This document shows positions 9,222-17,270 of a stretch of 49,110 nt of DNA, one piece after another. Position 1 is the stretch's first letter. Each line of letters begins with the position of its first letter. This stretch comes from an uncultured Prochlorococcus sp. (GTDB lineage: Bacteria > Cyanobacteriota > Cyanobacteriia > PCC-6307 > Cyanobiaceae), in assembly GCA_902590355.1 (NCBI GenBank), contig CACIWI010000006.1, forward strand, positions 1-49,110, written 5' to 3'. Position numbers and translations under genes: made by a program. The notes under the pieces were generated by a model. The model was not told the DNA's origin, made no database searches, and saw only the letters and a list, made by a program, of their open reading frames with translations.

Positions 9222-10664
9222 TTATTTACCTACAACCCATGTATCTTTGCATCCTCCGCCTTGAGAAGAATTAACGACTAATGATCCTTTTTTTAATGCT
9301 ACTCTCGTAAGCCCGCCTGGGCTAACCCATGAATCTTTTCCTCTTAAGATATATGGTCTTAAATCAACATGACATGGATATAGTTCTCCCTCACATAACG
9401 ATGGCACAGTAGATAATTCTAATGTAGGTTGTGCTATGAAATTTCTAGGATTATTTTTAATTTTATTAGCGAATTCTTCTATCTCACTCGTTGTTGAGTG
9501 AGGGCCAATTAACATTCCATAACCACCAGCTTCTGAGACAGACTTAACAACAAGTTTTGATAAATTTTCTAGAACATATTCTCGATCCTTTTGATAATGA
9601 CAAATATAAGTTTCTACATTTTTAATAATAATTTCTTCATCAAGATAATATTGAATCATTTTTGGAACAAAAGAATAAATCATTTTGTCATCTGCTATTC
9701 CAGTCCCAGGTGCATTTGCTAAAGCAACATGACCTGCCTTAAAAACATCAAGTAATCCGCTAACACCAAGGCAGGAATCTTTTCTGAAATTAAGTGGATC
9801 TAAGAAATCATCATCAATTCGTCTGTAAATGACATCTACTCTTTTTAATCCAGAGGTAGTTTTTAAATATACATAATCATCATTACAAACCAAGTCATGA
9901 CCTTGAACTAGTTGTATTCCCATTTCTTGAGCTAAATAACTATGTTCAAAATAAGCACTATTAAAAATTCCTGGAGTAAGTAGAACTATCTTGGGAGTAT
10001 CTGTCCAAACTGCAAGTTCTTGAAGAGTTTTTAAAAGATATGATGGATATTCATCGATAGGTTTTACTATTCTGCCTGAGAAAAGATTAGGGAAAATATT
10101 CTTCATGACTAATCTATTTTCTAAAAAATAAGCAACACCAGAAGGGCACCTTAAATTATCTTCTAAAACATGCCAATCTCCTTTTCTATCTCTTATTAGA
10201 TCAAGTCCTGAAATTTGACACCATTTATTTAGTGGAGGTTTGAAACCTATCATCTGAGGTCTCCAACCTTCTGAACTCTCTATTAATTCTCTTGGAATTA
10301 TTCCATCATTAATTATTTTTTGAGAATTATAAATATCATCTAGGAATAAATCAATTGCCTCAAGCCTTTGTTTTAGTCCTTTTTCTAAAGTTATCCAATC
10401 ATCTTTACTTATTATTCTAGGAAGTGGATCAAAAGGTAATATTCTCTCAGTACCTTTTAAACCAGTATCATTTAATCTAAAAGTTGCACCATGTCTTAGT
10501 AATAATTTTTTTGCGGCAGAATGATTCCTGTTTAACTCCTCAAGTCCCATATTATCTAAGGATGAAAGAAGTGGAATCAATATTTCTCTAGCAGAGTTAA
10601 CATTATCCTTAAAGTATTCATCAAAACTATTTTTAGGCTGATAACTTGAAAACATATATTTCAT
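9222..10664 (-). CDS. Circularly permuted ATP-grasp protein (DUF404/DUF407 type)
   Basis: A 480-residue enzyme of the circularly permuted type-2 ATP-grasp family. Recognisable stretches are ERILPFDPLPR near residue 75, DLIRDRKGDWHVLEDNLRCPSGV near 155-177, the YRRIDDDFLDP segment near 280 and GGYGMLIGP near 380, which supply ATP and metal contacts. ATP-grasp enzymes ligate a carboxylate to an amine through an acyl-phosphate. It is the first gene of the minus-strand operon with alpha-E and transglutaminase genes, and probably catalyses amide-bond formation in an uncharacterised peptide pathway. The promoter should lie in 10665-10792, shared with the divergent 78-aa gene. Confidence 0.92.
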   Translation of the reverse strand: MKYMFSSYQPKNSFDEYFKDNVNSAREILIPLLSSLDNMGLEELNRNHSAAKKLLLRHGATFRLNDTGLKGTERILPFDPLPRIISKDDWITLEKGLKQRLEAIDLFLDDIYNSQKIINDGIIPRELIESSEGWRPQMIGFKPPLNKWCQISGLDLIRDRKGDWHVLEDNLRCPSGVAYFLENRLVMKNIFPNLFSGRIVKPIDEYPSYLLKTLQELAVWTDTPKIVLLTPGIFNSAYFEHSYLAQEMGIQLVQGHDLVCNDDYVYLKTTSGLKRVDVIYRRIDDDFLDPLNFRKDSCLGVSGLLDVFKAGHVALANAPGTGIADDKMIYSFVPKMIQYYLDEEIIIKNVETYICHYQKDREYVLENLSKLVVKSVSEAGGYGMLIGPHSTTSEIEEFANKIKNNPRNFIAQPTLELSTVPSLCEGELYPCHVDLRPYILRGKDSWVSPGGLTRVALKKGSLVVNSSQGGGCKDTWVVGK

Positions 10665-10792
10665 CTTTTAATAACTTTTACTTTAGCTTTATATCTTTAT
10701 TCGTATTTATGGCTACCAAAAATAATATCTCTTGACTCGATCTATATCATTATTTTGATGATTGAAGTATATTTTTTAAAAATCTAAAGAGC

Positions 10793-11029
10793 ATGAATTC
10801 TAGTAATTGGCAATTTGTTTTTTTTAGATATTTTGCAAGCTTTCTTTTTATCCTCTCTCACAGTTTGCTGGTTCTTGATCATCTGCCAGTAGGGGCAGCA
10901 CTTCATGGACTTGGAGAAGTTTTTATTGCGCCTTGGGCTTTTAGGGAAAGAGCATGGGATCTTGTTGTAATTGCAGTTTTATTTTTCTTCTTCGATATCT
11001 GGGGACTGATAAACACACCTTGGAATTAA
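10793..11029 (+). CDS. Small two-helix membrane protein, unknown
   Basis: A 78-residue protein with two hydrophobic segments separated by a loop containing HGLGEVFIAPWAF. A TATATT-like -10 element lies about 25 bases upstream of the ATG. It is transcribed away from the ATP-grasp operon. Well-formed loop residues (His, Gly, Glu, Pro, Trp) suggest a constrained family, but I do not recognise it. Confidence 0.7.
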   Translation: MNSSNWQFVFFRYFASFLFILSHSLLVLDHLPVGAALHGLGEVFIAPWAFRERAWDLVVIAVLFFFFDIWGLINTPWN

Positions 11030-11072
11030 CTGATATTATTTATTTAATAATTTTGGGAAAATCATAATAAAA

Positions 11073-11294
11073 ATGAACTCTTATTTTTACCAAATTTATA
11101 AAATAATCTTTCTTTTATTACTTTCGAGTATTTCAAATTTATATGCACATAACTTATTTAATGGTGGTTGCAAAGAACATTGTGGGCAAAAAGTTAAAGT
11201 AACAAGTAATAAAAATAAATTAAAAAATATTGATGATCAAATAAATATTGAGAGCAAAAATTCTTGTTTAAATAAATCACTATGTAGAGGTTGA
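11073..11294 (+). CDS. Secreted small Cys-containing protein, unknown
   Basis: A 73-residue protein with a signal peptide ending near LYAHN, followed by a mature part of about 48 residues carrying four cysteines (GGCKEHCGQ, NSCLNKSLCRG). Two disulfides are possible in the periplasm or lumen. It follows the 78-aa membrane gene by 43 bases on the same strand. No family recognised. Confidence 0.6.
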   Translation: MNSYFYQIYKIIFLLLLSSISNLYAHNLFNGGCKEHCGQKVKVTSNKNKLKNIDDQINIESKNSCLNKSLCRG

Positions 11295-11318
11295 CCTCTC
11301 GAGATTTTTTAAATTGTT

Positions 11319-11594
11319 TTATGAAAGTGTTTCTTTGGTAATTATGATTAAAATACTATTTGCTTGATAATTTTTATTAGGAGGATTTATTTGATTTTTA
11401 ATTAAAAAAATAAAAGTATATATCAACGGTAGAAGTAATGATGACGCTGCAACTAAAGCAATTATCTGGTTCAACCTAATAAATGGTTTTTTTACAAGAT
11501 CCTCTCCGCACAAGCCACAAATCAAATTACCTTTTGAGGATTGTTTTTGAAATTGATATTTAGGATTGCAATATGGGCAATAATATCTAACCAT
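11319..11594 (-). CDS. Zinc-ribbon membrane protein
   Basis: A 91-residue protein: an N-terminal zinc ribbon formed by CPYC (residues 6-9) and CGLC (27-30), then one membrane helix around residues 46-66. Small zinc-ribbon plus helix proteins are frequent in picocyanobacteria and have no assigned role. It ends convergently with the secreted Cys-rich gene, 24 bases apart. Confidence 0.7.
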   Translation of the reverse strand: MVRYYCPYCNPKYQFQKQSSKGNLICGLCGEDLVKKPFIRLNQIIALVAASSLLLPLIYTFIFLIKNQINPPNKNYQANSILIIITKETLS

Positions 11595-11650
11595 TTTAAA
11601 ATTTTATTGCTTTAATCATTATCTATAAAACTAGAATAAAGTCATCTTAT

Positions 11651-11681
11651 AAAAAAAGAGGGCTTATTTAAGCCCTCTTTT
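11651..11681 (-). terminator. Strong intrinsic terminator (minus strand)
   Basis: A 12-bp perfect stem (11654-11665 with 11670-11681; core GAGGGCTT / AAGCCCTC) closes a four-base loop. Read on the minus strand it is followed by seven T residues. On the plus strand only four T follow, so it serves mainly minus-strand transcripts arriving from about 11.7-12.1 kb, where no convincing protein gene lies on that strand. Confidence 0.85.
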
Positions 11682-11689
11682 ATCTCTTA

Positions 11690-11965
11690 CTTATATTTTT
11701 TACTGAAGTTAATAACGTACCTAAATCATGGATCCTTGTTGCTAACTTCTATTAAGCTAATGCTCACCAAAATTAACTAATTGTCTTTAACTGGGGCAAA
11801 AACTCTAGAATTAAGCTTGTTTCTTAAAGGGCACCTAAACGATGCAGAAGAATGAAGCTTAGACATTAATAAAAAATAATTGGAGCAGTTAATTAAATTA
11901 GTTCGGTTTATTCCGAAATTTCAGGCAGGCTATCGATCATTTTGAAAGACCTCCTAGAACTCAAC
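11690..11965 (-). ncRNA. Probable structured ncRNA (6S-like candidate)
   Basis: The stretch 11595-12152 lacks a convincing protein gene but ends, on the minus strand, in a strong terminator. On that strand TATATTG near 11974 and TATAAA near 12011 look like -10 elements. A pairing CTAAGCTTC (11862-11854) with GAAGTTAG (11749-11742) would enclose about 120 bases containing a TGGTGAGCA stretch and a small GAGC/GCTT hairpin, which recalls the central part of 6S RNA. The 5' part carries a perfect AGGAGG (11955-11950), a ten-codon ORF (11940-11908) and a TTCGG/CCGAA hairpin. Length and 5' end are estimates, and the 6S identity is a guess from remembered patterns. Confidence 0.35.
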
Positions 11966-12152
11966 AATATAAAATTAGGAAAATATTTCTCTAAAGACAA
12001 TCCGTTTTTATACGCATTGCTTTTTAATTAAAAATGTCCGAGAGTAGTAATCAATCGTTCTAATTTTTTTGAGATATTTTTAGTAAGTTTTGCTTATTTC
12101 CTTTGATATTTAATTCGTCTATCTTAATTTTAAATAATTGAGGAAATCTTTT

Positions 12153-12308
12153 ATGAATCATTCGAAAGAAGTTAGTAAAACTGATAAATCTAATCCCATA
12201 GACGAATATTTTCAATGTCTTTCATATTGCGATATTCACCCAAAAGGGATAGATAATGACTGTGAGGTTATATGTATGGAAAGACATTTAAAAGCTAACT
12301 ATTGGTAA
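12153..12308 (+). CDS. Small Cys-rich conserved-type protein, unknown
   Basis: A 51-residue ORF, ATG at 12153, with GAGGAA eight bases upstream as a ribosome binding site. It has four cysteines in the pattern YFQCLSYCDIH...DCEVICMERHLK, which resembles a family of short picocyanobacterial proteins built on two CxxxC pairs. That spacing suggests a helical hairpin pinned by disulfides or a metal site. Function unknown. Confidence 0.65.
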   Translation: MNHSKEVSKTDKSNPIDEYFQCLSYCDIHPKGIDNDCEVICMERHLKANYW

Positions 12309-12326
12309 TTAATAAATTTTTACTTT

Positions 12327-13400
12327 TTACTTAAATCCCTTTGAAAAAAGGTTAGTACGAACTTTAAATTTCCATACATTTACAACACCTTTTGCATTGA
12401 CTGCTGCAAGTGCACAATCATCAGGTCTCCAAGATATTGCCCCTACTAAATCTCCTGCGAATGCAGCCCCAACGGGATCACCATTACCGTCATTTTTGAG
12501 AAAACTTGCGACAACAGAACCATCCCTAGATCCTGAGGCTACAAGCATACCTTTATTTGAAAAGGCTAGGCTCGAAATGGGTTCTGTATGGTGACATAGC
12601 TCTCCTGGCATAGTCCCTTCTGGACCATTTCCTATAAAGCTCCAAACTGTAATTCTTTCACTGCCACTAGTTGCTAATAATTTTCCGCTGTCATCAAAAG
12701 AAAGATGACTTGGTTTACCAGGGTATCCAGTCATTTCAGCATCCATTCCTGTTGATCTTCTCCAAAAATGAACTGAATTGTCTTGACTCCCACAGGCGAC
12801 TATATCTCCATCAGGGCTTAATTCCATAGATACCAATGATCCTTGCCATTCGAGTTTTTGATTCGTTTTATTATTAACTATGTCAAAGAATGTCACTCTT
12901 CCATAGCAAGCAGTTGCTAGCTCATTTTTATTTGACCACGTTATTGCACTTACTGTGCTTGGATGGTCTTCTGAGATCCATTTCTCTTCACCAATTTCAT
13001 TAAAAACATATACTTTTTTTGAGGAAGCTATCGCTAGAAATAAACCATCATTAGACCACTTGAGGTGTTCTACCCAACCTTTGCCAAGATCAAGTGTTTT
13101 AATAACTTTACCTTCATGGCAATTACAAATTTGAACATTTCCATCCTGACCTGATGTTGCAAAAATTTCACCCTCTGGATGAATTGCCATTGCTAGTAGA
13201 CCACCAGAGTGAGTATTTTCTTTTTTCCAAATAATTTTTCCAGTATCTCCTTCGAACGAAAAAAGACCTCCTGCTACGTCGCCAACAATAAATTGTTTTC
13301 CTTTAAGAGCCCAGCCACATGCTATGGCGTAATCGTTAACTTCAGCAGTCCATCCTTCATGGAACATGCCTCTTGGGCTAAATGGTTCTATATCAGGCAT
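12327..13400 (-). CDS. WD40-repeat protein of the zinc island
   Basis: A 357-residue beta-propeller made almost wholly of WD40 repeats, with repeated units of the type GLLAMAIHPEGEIFATSGQDG, SLVSMELSPDGDIVACGSQD and ISSLAFSNKGMLVASGSRDG; about seven blades. There is no signal peptide, so it is probably a cytoplasmic scaffold. Its start overlaps the last 13 bases of the COG0523 GTPase gene, indicating translational coupling, and both lie in a zinc uptake island. A role with the GTPase in zinc delivery is an inference from this arrangement. Confidence 0.85.
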   Translation of the reverse strand: MPDIEPFSPRGMFHEGWTAEVNDYAIACGWALKGKQFIVGDVAGGLFSFEGDTGKIIWKKENTHSGGLLAMAIHPEGEIFATSGQDGNVQICNCHEGKVIKTLDLGKGWVEHLKWSNDGLFLAIASSKKVYVFNEIGEEKWISEDHPSTVSAITWSNKNELATACYGRVTFFDIVNNKTNQKLEWQGSLVSMELSPDGDIVACGSQDNSVHFWRRSTGMDAEMTGYPGKPSHLSFDDSGKLLATSGSERITVWSFIGNGPEGTMPGELCHHTEPISSLAFSNKGMLVASGSRDGSVVASFLKNDGNGDPVGAAFAGDLVGAISWRPDDCALAAVNAKGVVNVWKFKVRTNLFSKGFK

Positions 13401-14737
13401 TTATCAAAGCCTTCTTGCATCTCTTTCTCATTTAAATTTCTACCGATAAAAACAAGTTGATTTCTACGAGGTTCGTTACCCCATTCTTTATCAGGTTGTG
13501 CAGTAAATAACATGTGAACTCCCTGGAAAACTATTCTCCTTGGGTTACCTGAGTAACTTATGAAACCTTTAGTTCTGAATATATCCACTCCTTTTTCTGA
13601 GAGAAGTCTTCCCATCCAAGTATTTAGTTTTTCTGGGTCAACATCTCCAAAACGCTCTATAGCAATTGAGCCTACTTCATCATCATGTTCGTGCTCTGCT
13701 TGCCAGAATCTTTCAGTATTATATGGAATCTCTTTATTTTCGTCACTTTTAATGACTTTCATATTGAATTCTTCAGCAGTGTGCTGTGTAAACAAACCTA
13801 TTTTTGTTGGTTTTTCTATGTTCAGGATGAATGATTTATTTCCTTTATCCTCCAATTTGAGATTTATATGTTCTCCATATGGGATGGTATTTCCAGGATC
13901 TAAACTATTAGCTTTTTCTGCATAAAGTCTCACGGAGGATTCAGCACCATCTTTAAGTTCCTCTTCACTCTCTCCTTGGTTAGCGAGGGCTACTAAGGAC
14001 ATTTCTGGATCGGGTCCTTCTTCTAGCATTAATTCATATTTACCTGCATCAAGATCGTAAACACCTGTCCATTCAAAAGGATATTCTGGTTCAAGGAATG
14101 TTGGCCTGCGTTTAAGGATCTGATCAAGATCAAATGCACTTAGATTTAAGACTGTTTCAATTGGTACTTTGGCATTCTCGGCTCTAATAATTCGTGTCAT
14201 TCGGTTCATATCTCTCAATCTCGATTCAAGAGTGTCTAGTGCATCATCAGAGACTAAATCAGTTTTATTAAGGACAAGAACATCTGCAAATGCCACTTGT
14301 TCTGAACTTTCGTCACTCCTGCCTAACTGTTGATCAATGTGGGCAGCATCAACTAAAGTCACAATTCCATCAAGAGTGAATTCAGAACTAATCTCTTCAT
14401 CCATGAAAAATGTCTGAGCAACTGGGCCTGGATCAGCTAATCCTGTTGTTTCTACTAAAACATAGTCAAACTTATCTCTTCTTTTCATAAGGTTGCCAAG
14501 GACCCTTATTAAATCACCGCGAACAGTACAACAAATGCACCCGTTTGACATCTCAAACACTTCTTCATCGGCATTAATTACGAGACCTTGATCTATACCC
14601 ACTTCACCGTATTCATTTTCAATTACTGCTATTCTTTTCCCGTGCTCTTCACTCAATATTCTATTAAGCAAAGTAGTCTTCCCTGAACCTAAAAATCCAG
14701 TGAGAATAGTAACGGGAACTTTATCTTGGATGCTCAT
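13388..14737 (-). CDS. COG0523 (CobW-type) GTPase, probable zinc chaperone, with inserted domain
   Basis: A 449-residue G3E-family GTPase. Visible motifs: P-loop GFLGSGKTT (residues 14-22), Walker-B-region VETTGL (95-100), the metal-binding CICC (67-70), NKTD guanine specificity (157-160) and a CobW C-terminal domain from about residue 355 to the end, preceded by a His-containing EHEHDDEV. Between the two lies an extra domain of about 105 residues (about 220-325: FEWTGVYDL ... DPEMSLVAL ... GLFTQHTAEEF) whose pattern also occurs in ZnuA next door. COG0523 proteins of this context deliver zinc to target enzymes under zinc limitation. It is coupled to the WD40 gene downstream. Confidence 0.88.
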   Translation of the reverse strand: MSIQDKVPVTILTGFLGSGKTTLLNRILSEEHGKRIAVIENEYGEVGIDQGLVINADEEVFEMSNGCICCTVRGDLIRVLGNLMKRRDKFDYVLVETTGLADPGPVAQTFFMDEEISSEFTLDGIVTLVDAAHIDQQLGRSDESSEQVAFADVLVLNKTDLVSDDALDTLESRLRDMNRMTRIIRAENAKVPIETVLNLSAFDLDQILKRRPTFLEPEYPFEWTGVYDLDAGKYELMLEEGPDPEMSLVALANQGESEEELKDGAESSVRLYAEKANSLDPGNTIPYGEHINLKLEDKGNKSFILNIEKPTKIGLFTQHTAEEFNMKVIKSDENKEIPYNTERFWQAEHEHDDEVGSIAIERFGDVDPEKLNTWMGRLLSEKGVDIFRTKGFISYSGNPRRIVFQGVHMLFTAQPDKEWGNEPRRNQLVFIGRNLNEKEMQEGFDKCLI

Positions 14738-14814
14738 TTACTGATTTTTACAAAATAAACAATAGTTTAATAATAGTAATAACTAGAAATGAAAACCGTT
14801 TTTATTAGAAAAAT

Positions 14815-16350
14815 TTAATCTGAAAGTTTGTACCATTCAGACTCAAGATTGGAGCCAGATTCTTTATCGCAGCTTCCACCTAATGAATCAACAATTGTAC
14901 AAGTGTTGTGTACAGCTACTGAAACAGTATTACCATCCATCATCAATCCATCAACAAATATTTGATTAGGAGAAATAGGAATAGAACTTTGTCTGCTTAG
15001 ATTTCTTAACAGTTTGGAAGCAGGTTTTTGCTCTGGGAAAAGAGCCAAAACATTATCTTCTTTAAGTTCTTTAAGTACGGACTTTATATTTTCCGGTCTT
15101 AAGCTTGAGGAGTCTCCAAGAAAGTCAAGTAAACTAATGGTTTCAAAACCAAAAGCATCTCCGTAGTATTCCATCGCCTTGTGTTTAGACACAATTACTC
15201 TGTTCTCCTCAGGAATGGAGCCTACTTGTTCGACGATCCAACTATCCAAGTCTTCCAAGATAGAATCAGCCTTTTCAAATCTTTCATTAATTTGCTTTCT
15301 TATGCTTTTCTTAGAAGCATCCTTCTTTAAACTTTCGTTTATAACATTTCCCATTTTTATAATGTTATGAGGATCATGCCAGACATGAGGATCTAGTCCT
15401 CCATGGTCATGATGATGATGCCCCTCTCCTTCATCTGGTACTTGTGCTATGGGCTCTACATCATTATTCAATGCGTCTTTAAAAAAGTGCTCATTTGCCT
15501 CAAACTCAAAAGGCATGTGTTCAGTAAAAAATGTGTACTGACCATCTTCTTTAATTTCCACGTTGAAAACTGTGCTTTCTTTTCGTTGATCGAAGTTAAG
15601 CACAAAAGCTTTATCACTTGCTTTAAGAGTCCCATTATTATTTCTCCTTGTTGAGAATCTAGATCCTAATAGTTCTTTAGCTAAATCTTCCGATCCCTCT
15701 ATGTCATTAGATTTTAGAATTACCATTTTCATTGCAGGATCTGCATATTCGCCATCAACTTTTGCGAATGACCATTTGTAGGATCCTTTAGATAACTGGA
15801 ATTTACCTGCCCATTCGAAAGCTCCTTCAGCGTGGTCATCATGTCCACCATGATCTGAGTGATCATCGTGACCTCCATGATCAGAGTGATCGTCATGACC
15901 TCCATGATCAGAGTGGTCATCTACCTTAGCTGAATGTTCAGCGTGATCATCATGTCCCGCATGATCAGAGTGGTCATCTACATTTATTGCGCTAACACCT
16001 ATAACAACTGTTTGCTTTTTGCTTTCCCAATTTCTCATACTTGGAGTCATTTCTTTACCAAGAGTGAATACTTTATCGGCGTTATTAAGTAATTGAGCTT
16101 GTCTTGGATTGATCTTAAAGTCATGAACATCCTGCTTTCTATCTACTAAGCAAGTAACTTCGTCAGAAGGTAATGCAATTGATTTAACTAAATCACAAAC
16201 TAGTGGTTCTACTGCTACGTATGACTTTCCCTTAGCCAAAACATCCTGCCCAAAACCAGAAAATATTATTGTTCCTGCTATCAGGGAATTTTTGATAATT
16301 GAATTACTTGAACTTGTTTTATTTGTTAAAAGTCTTTCCAAAATTGACAT
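14815..16350 (-). CDS. znuA: Zinc ABC transporter binding protein ZnuA with His-rich loop and inserted domain
   Basis: A 511-residue periplasmic zinc-binding protein, far longer than the roughly 300 usual for ZnuA. After a signal-like N-terminus (cleavage near VLAKG) the ZnuA fold begins; probable ligands are His76 (DVHDFK), His322 (DPHVWHD), His390 (SKHKAM) and Asp467. Between the first two is a His/Asp-rich stretch (about 125-175) with three exact DDHSDHGGH units, then a 110-residue domain (about 177-287: FEWAGKFQL ... DPAMKMVIL ... FFTEHMPFEF), then HHHHDH. The added domain matches an insert in the adjacent COG0523 GTPase. It is transcribed divergently from znuC across a Zur-box-like site. 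Confidence 0.93.
   Translation of the reverse strand: MSILERLLTNKTSSSNSIIKNSLIAGTIIFSGFGQDVLAKGKSYVAVEPLVCDLVKSIALPSDEVTCLVDRKQDVHDFKINPRQAQLLNNADKVFTLGKEMTPSMRNWESKKQTVVIGVSAINVDDHSDHAGHDDHAEHSAKVDDHSDHGGHDDHSDHGGHDDHSDHGGHDDHAEGAFEWAGKFQLSKGSYKWSFAKVDGEYADPAMKMVILKSNDIEGSEDLAKELLGSRFSTRRNNNGTLKASDKAFVLNFDQRKESTVFNVEIKEDGQYTFFTEHMPFEFEANEHFFKDALNNDVEPIAQVPDEGEGHHHHDHGGLDPHVWHDPHNIIKMGNVINESLKKDASKKSIRKQINERFEKADSILEDLDSWIVEQVGSIPEENRVIVSKHKAMEYYGDAFGFETISLLDFLGDSSSLRPENIKSVLKELKEDNVLALFPEQKPASKLLRNLSRQSSIPISPNQIFVDGLMMDGNTVSVAVHNTCTIVDSLGGSCDKESGSNLESEWYKLSD
15841..15921 (-). repeat. Three 27-bp tandem repeats encoding DDHSDHGGH
   Basis: Within znuA three successive nine-codon units encode DDHSDHGGH, flanked on both sides by degenerate copies (DDHSDHAGHDD, DDHAEG). 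Base differences between units are mostly synonymous, so selection appears to keep the protein repeat. His/Asp loops in ZnuA proteins gather and sense zinc; copy number of such repeats can change by slippage. Confidence 0.85.
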
Positions 16351-16374
16351 AAAAAATTATTAAATACTTAAAAA

Positions 16375-16389
16375 TGATAATCATTTTCA
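16375..16389. promoter_or_regulatory. Putative Zur operator between znuA and znuC
   Basis: TGATAATCATTTTCA is a near-perfect 7-1-7 inverted repeat (TGATAAT, centre C, ATTTTCA) matching the Fur/Zur-type consensus TGATAATNATTATCA except for one base. It sits 25 bases upstream of the znuA start and 97 bases upstream of znuC, whose TATAAA -10 element is near 16456-16461. The site could repress both divergent genes when zinc is ample. The assignment to Zur instead of Fur rests on the gene neighbourhood. Confidence 0.75.
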
Positions 16390-16485
16390 TTATTCAAAGC
16401 AAGTAAAGGTATCAAATGTTATGAAAATAATATGAAACTTGTATTATTGGTAAGCTTATAAAGTGACTTTTTTAAAGATTAATTA

Positions 16486-17256
16486 ATGGCTACTTTAGTC
16501 GCGGAAAATTTAACCTATTCATACACAAAAAAAAGTAAGCCAGTTTTAAGTAAGGTATCGGTTGAGATTAAACCGGGTACTCTAACAGCGCTAGTTGGTC
16601 CAAACGGAGCTGGCAAATCTACTCTTTTAAGAATATTGCAGGGACAATGTATTCCTGATAATGGCCAGATAACAATTGACGGGGAGAAGTTAATTAGACA
16701 AAGATCTCAAGTCTCACTTATGCCACAAAGAAGCTCTATGAATTGGAAATTTCCAATAACTGTAGAAAAACTAGTTTCATTAGGACAAATAAAATACTCA
16801 AAATCAAAAAGTAGTAGTCCTTTTCAAATAAAAGCTCTTCTTGCTAACCCTAATGCATGGATTAATAAATGCTGTGAATTGGAGGCCACAATGCAAAGAG
16901 TCGGCATTGCAAATATTGCTAAAAGAAGGCTTGATTCTTTATCTGGTGGACAACAACAAAGAGCTCTATTAGCCAAAACATTAATGTCTCCAGCAAAAAT
17001 TTTCCTTCTTGATGAACCTTGTGCAGCTTTAGATCCACCTGCAAAGGAGGATTTTCTAAAAATTGTTCGTCAACTTGCTGATGCTGGTCTTTCTTTAATG
17101 GTGAGCAGTCATGATTGGGGTACCTCGTTAAATAGTTATGATCAAGTTATTGTTTTGGATAAAGCTGTATTGGCCTGTGGAAGCCCTGATTCCATAAAAG
17201 ATAAATTAGAGGATATAAATATCAGCTCTATTGAGGATAATAATTGTTGTGATTAA
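16486..17256 (+). CDS. znuC: Zinc ABC transporter ATPase ZnuC
   Basis: A 256-residue ABC ATPase with Walker A GPNGAGKST (about residues 38-46), the Q-loop MPQRSS, signature LSGGQQQR (about 155-162), Walker B IFLLDEP and the switch His in SSHDWG. It would energise the zinc importer with ZnuA and ZnuB. The ATG at 16486 follows the divergent promoter with the Zur-like box. Its stop is 14 bases from the converging end of zur, so znuC and znuB are separated by an opposite-strand regulator. Confidence 0.92.
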   Translation: MATLVAENLTYSYTKKSKPVLSKVSVEIKPGTLTALVGPNGAGKSTLLRILQGQCIPDNGQITIDGEKLIRQRSQVSLMPQRSSMNWKFPITVEKLVSLGQIKYSKSKSSSPFQIKALLANPNAWINKCCELEATMQRVGIANIAKRRLDSLSGGQQQRALLAKTLMSPAKIFLLDEPCAALDPPAKEDFLKIVRQLADAGLSLMVSSHDWGTSLNSYDQVIVLDKAVLACGSPDSIKDKLEDINISSIEDNNCCD

Positions 17257-17270
17257 AAAAATATTTAGTT

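Noticed and set aside
14738-14814. Possible second Zur box upstream of the COG0523 gene
   Set aside because: Sequences such as TGAAAACCGTTTTTA are only loosely palindromic and do not match the TGATAAT half-site, so not listed.
15729-15920. 63-aa ORF inside znuA
   Set aside because: Shadow of the His/Asp repeat in a different frame, giving a Met/Thr/Ile repeat with no other support.
15841-15921. CRISPR-like direct repeats
   Set aside because: Units abut without spacers and encode an in-frame His/Asp repeat in znuA; no CRISPR structure.
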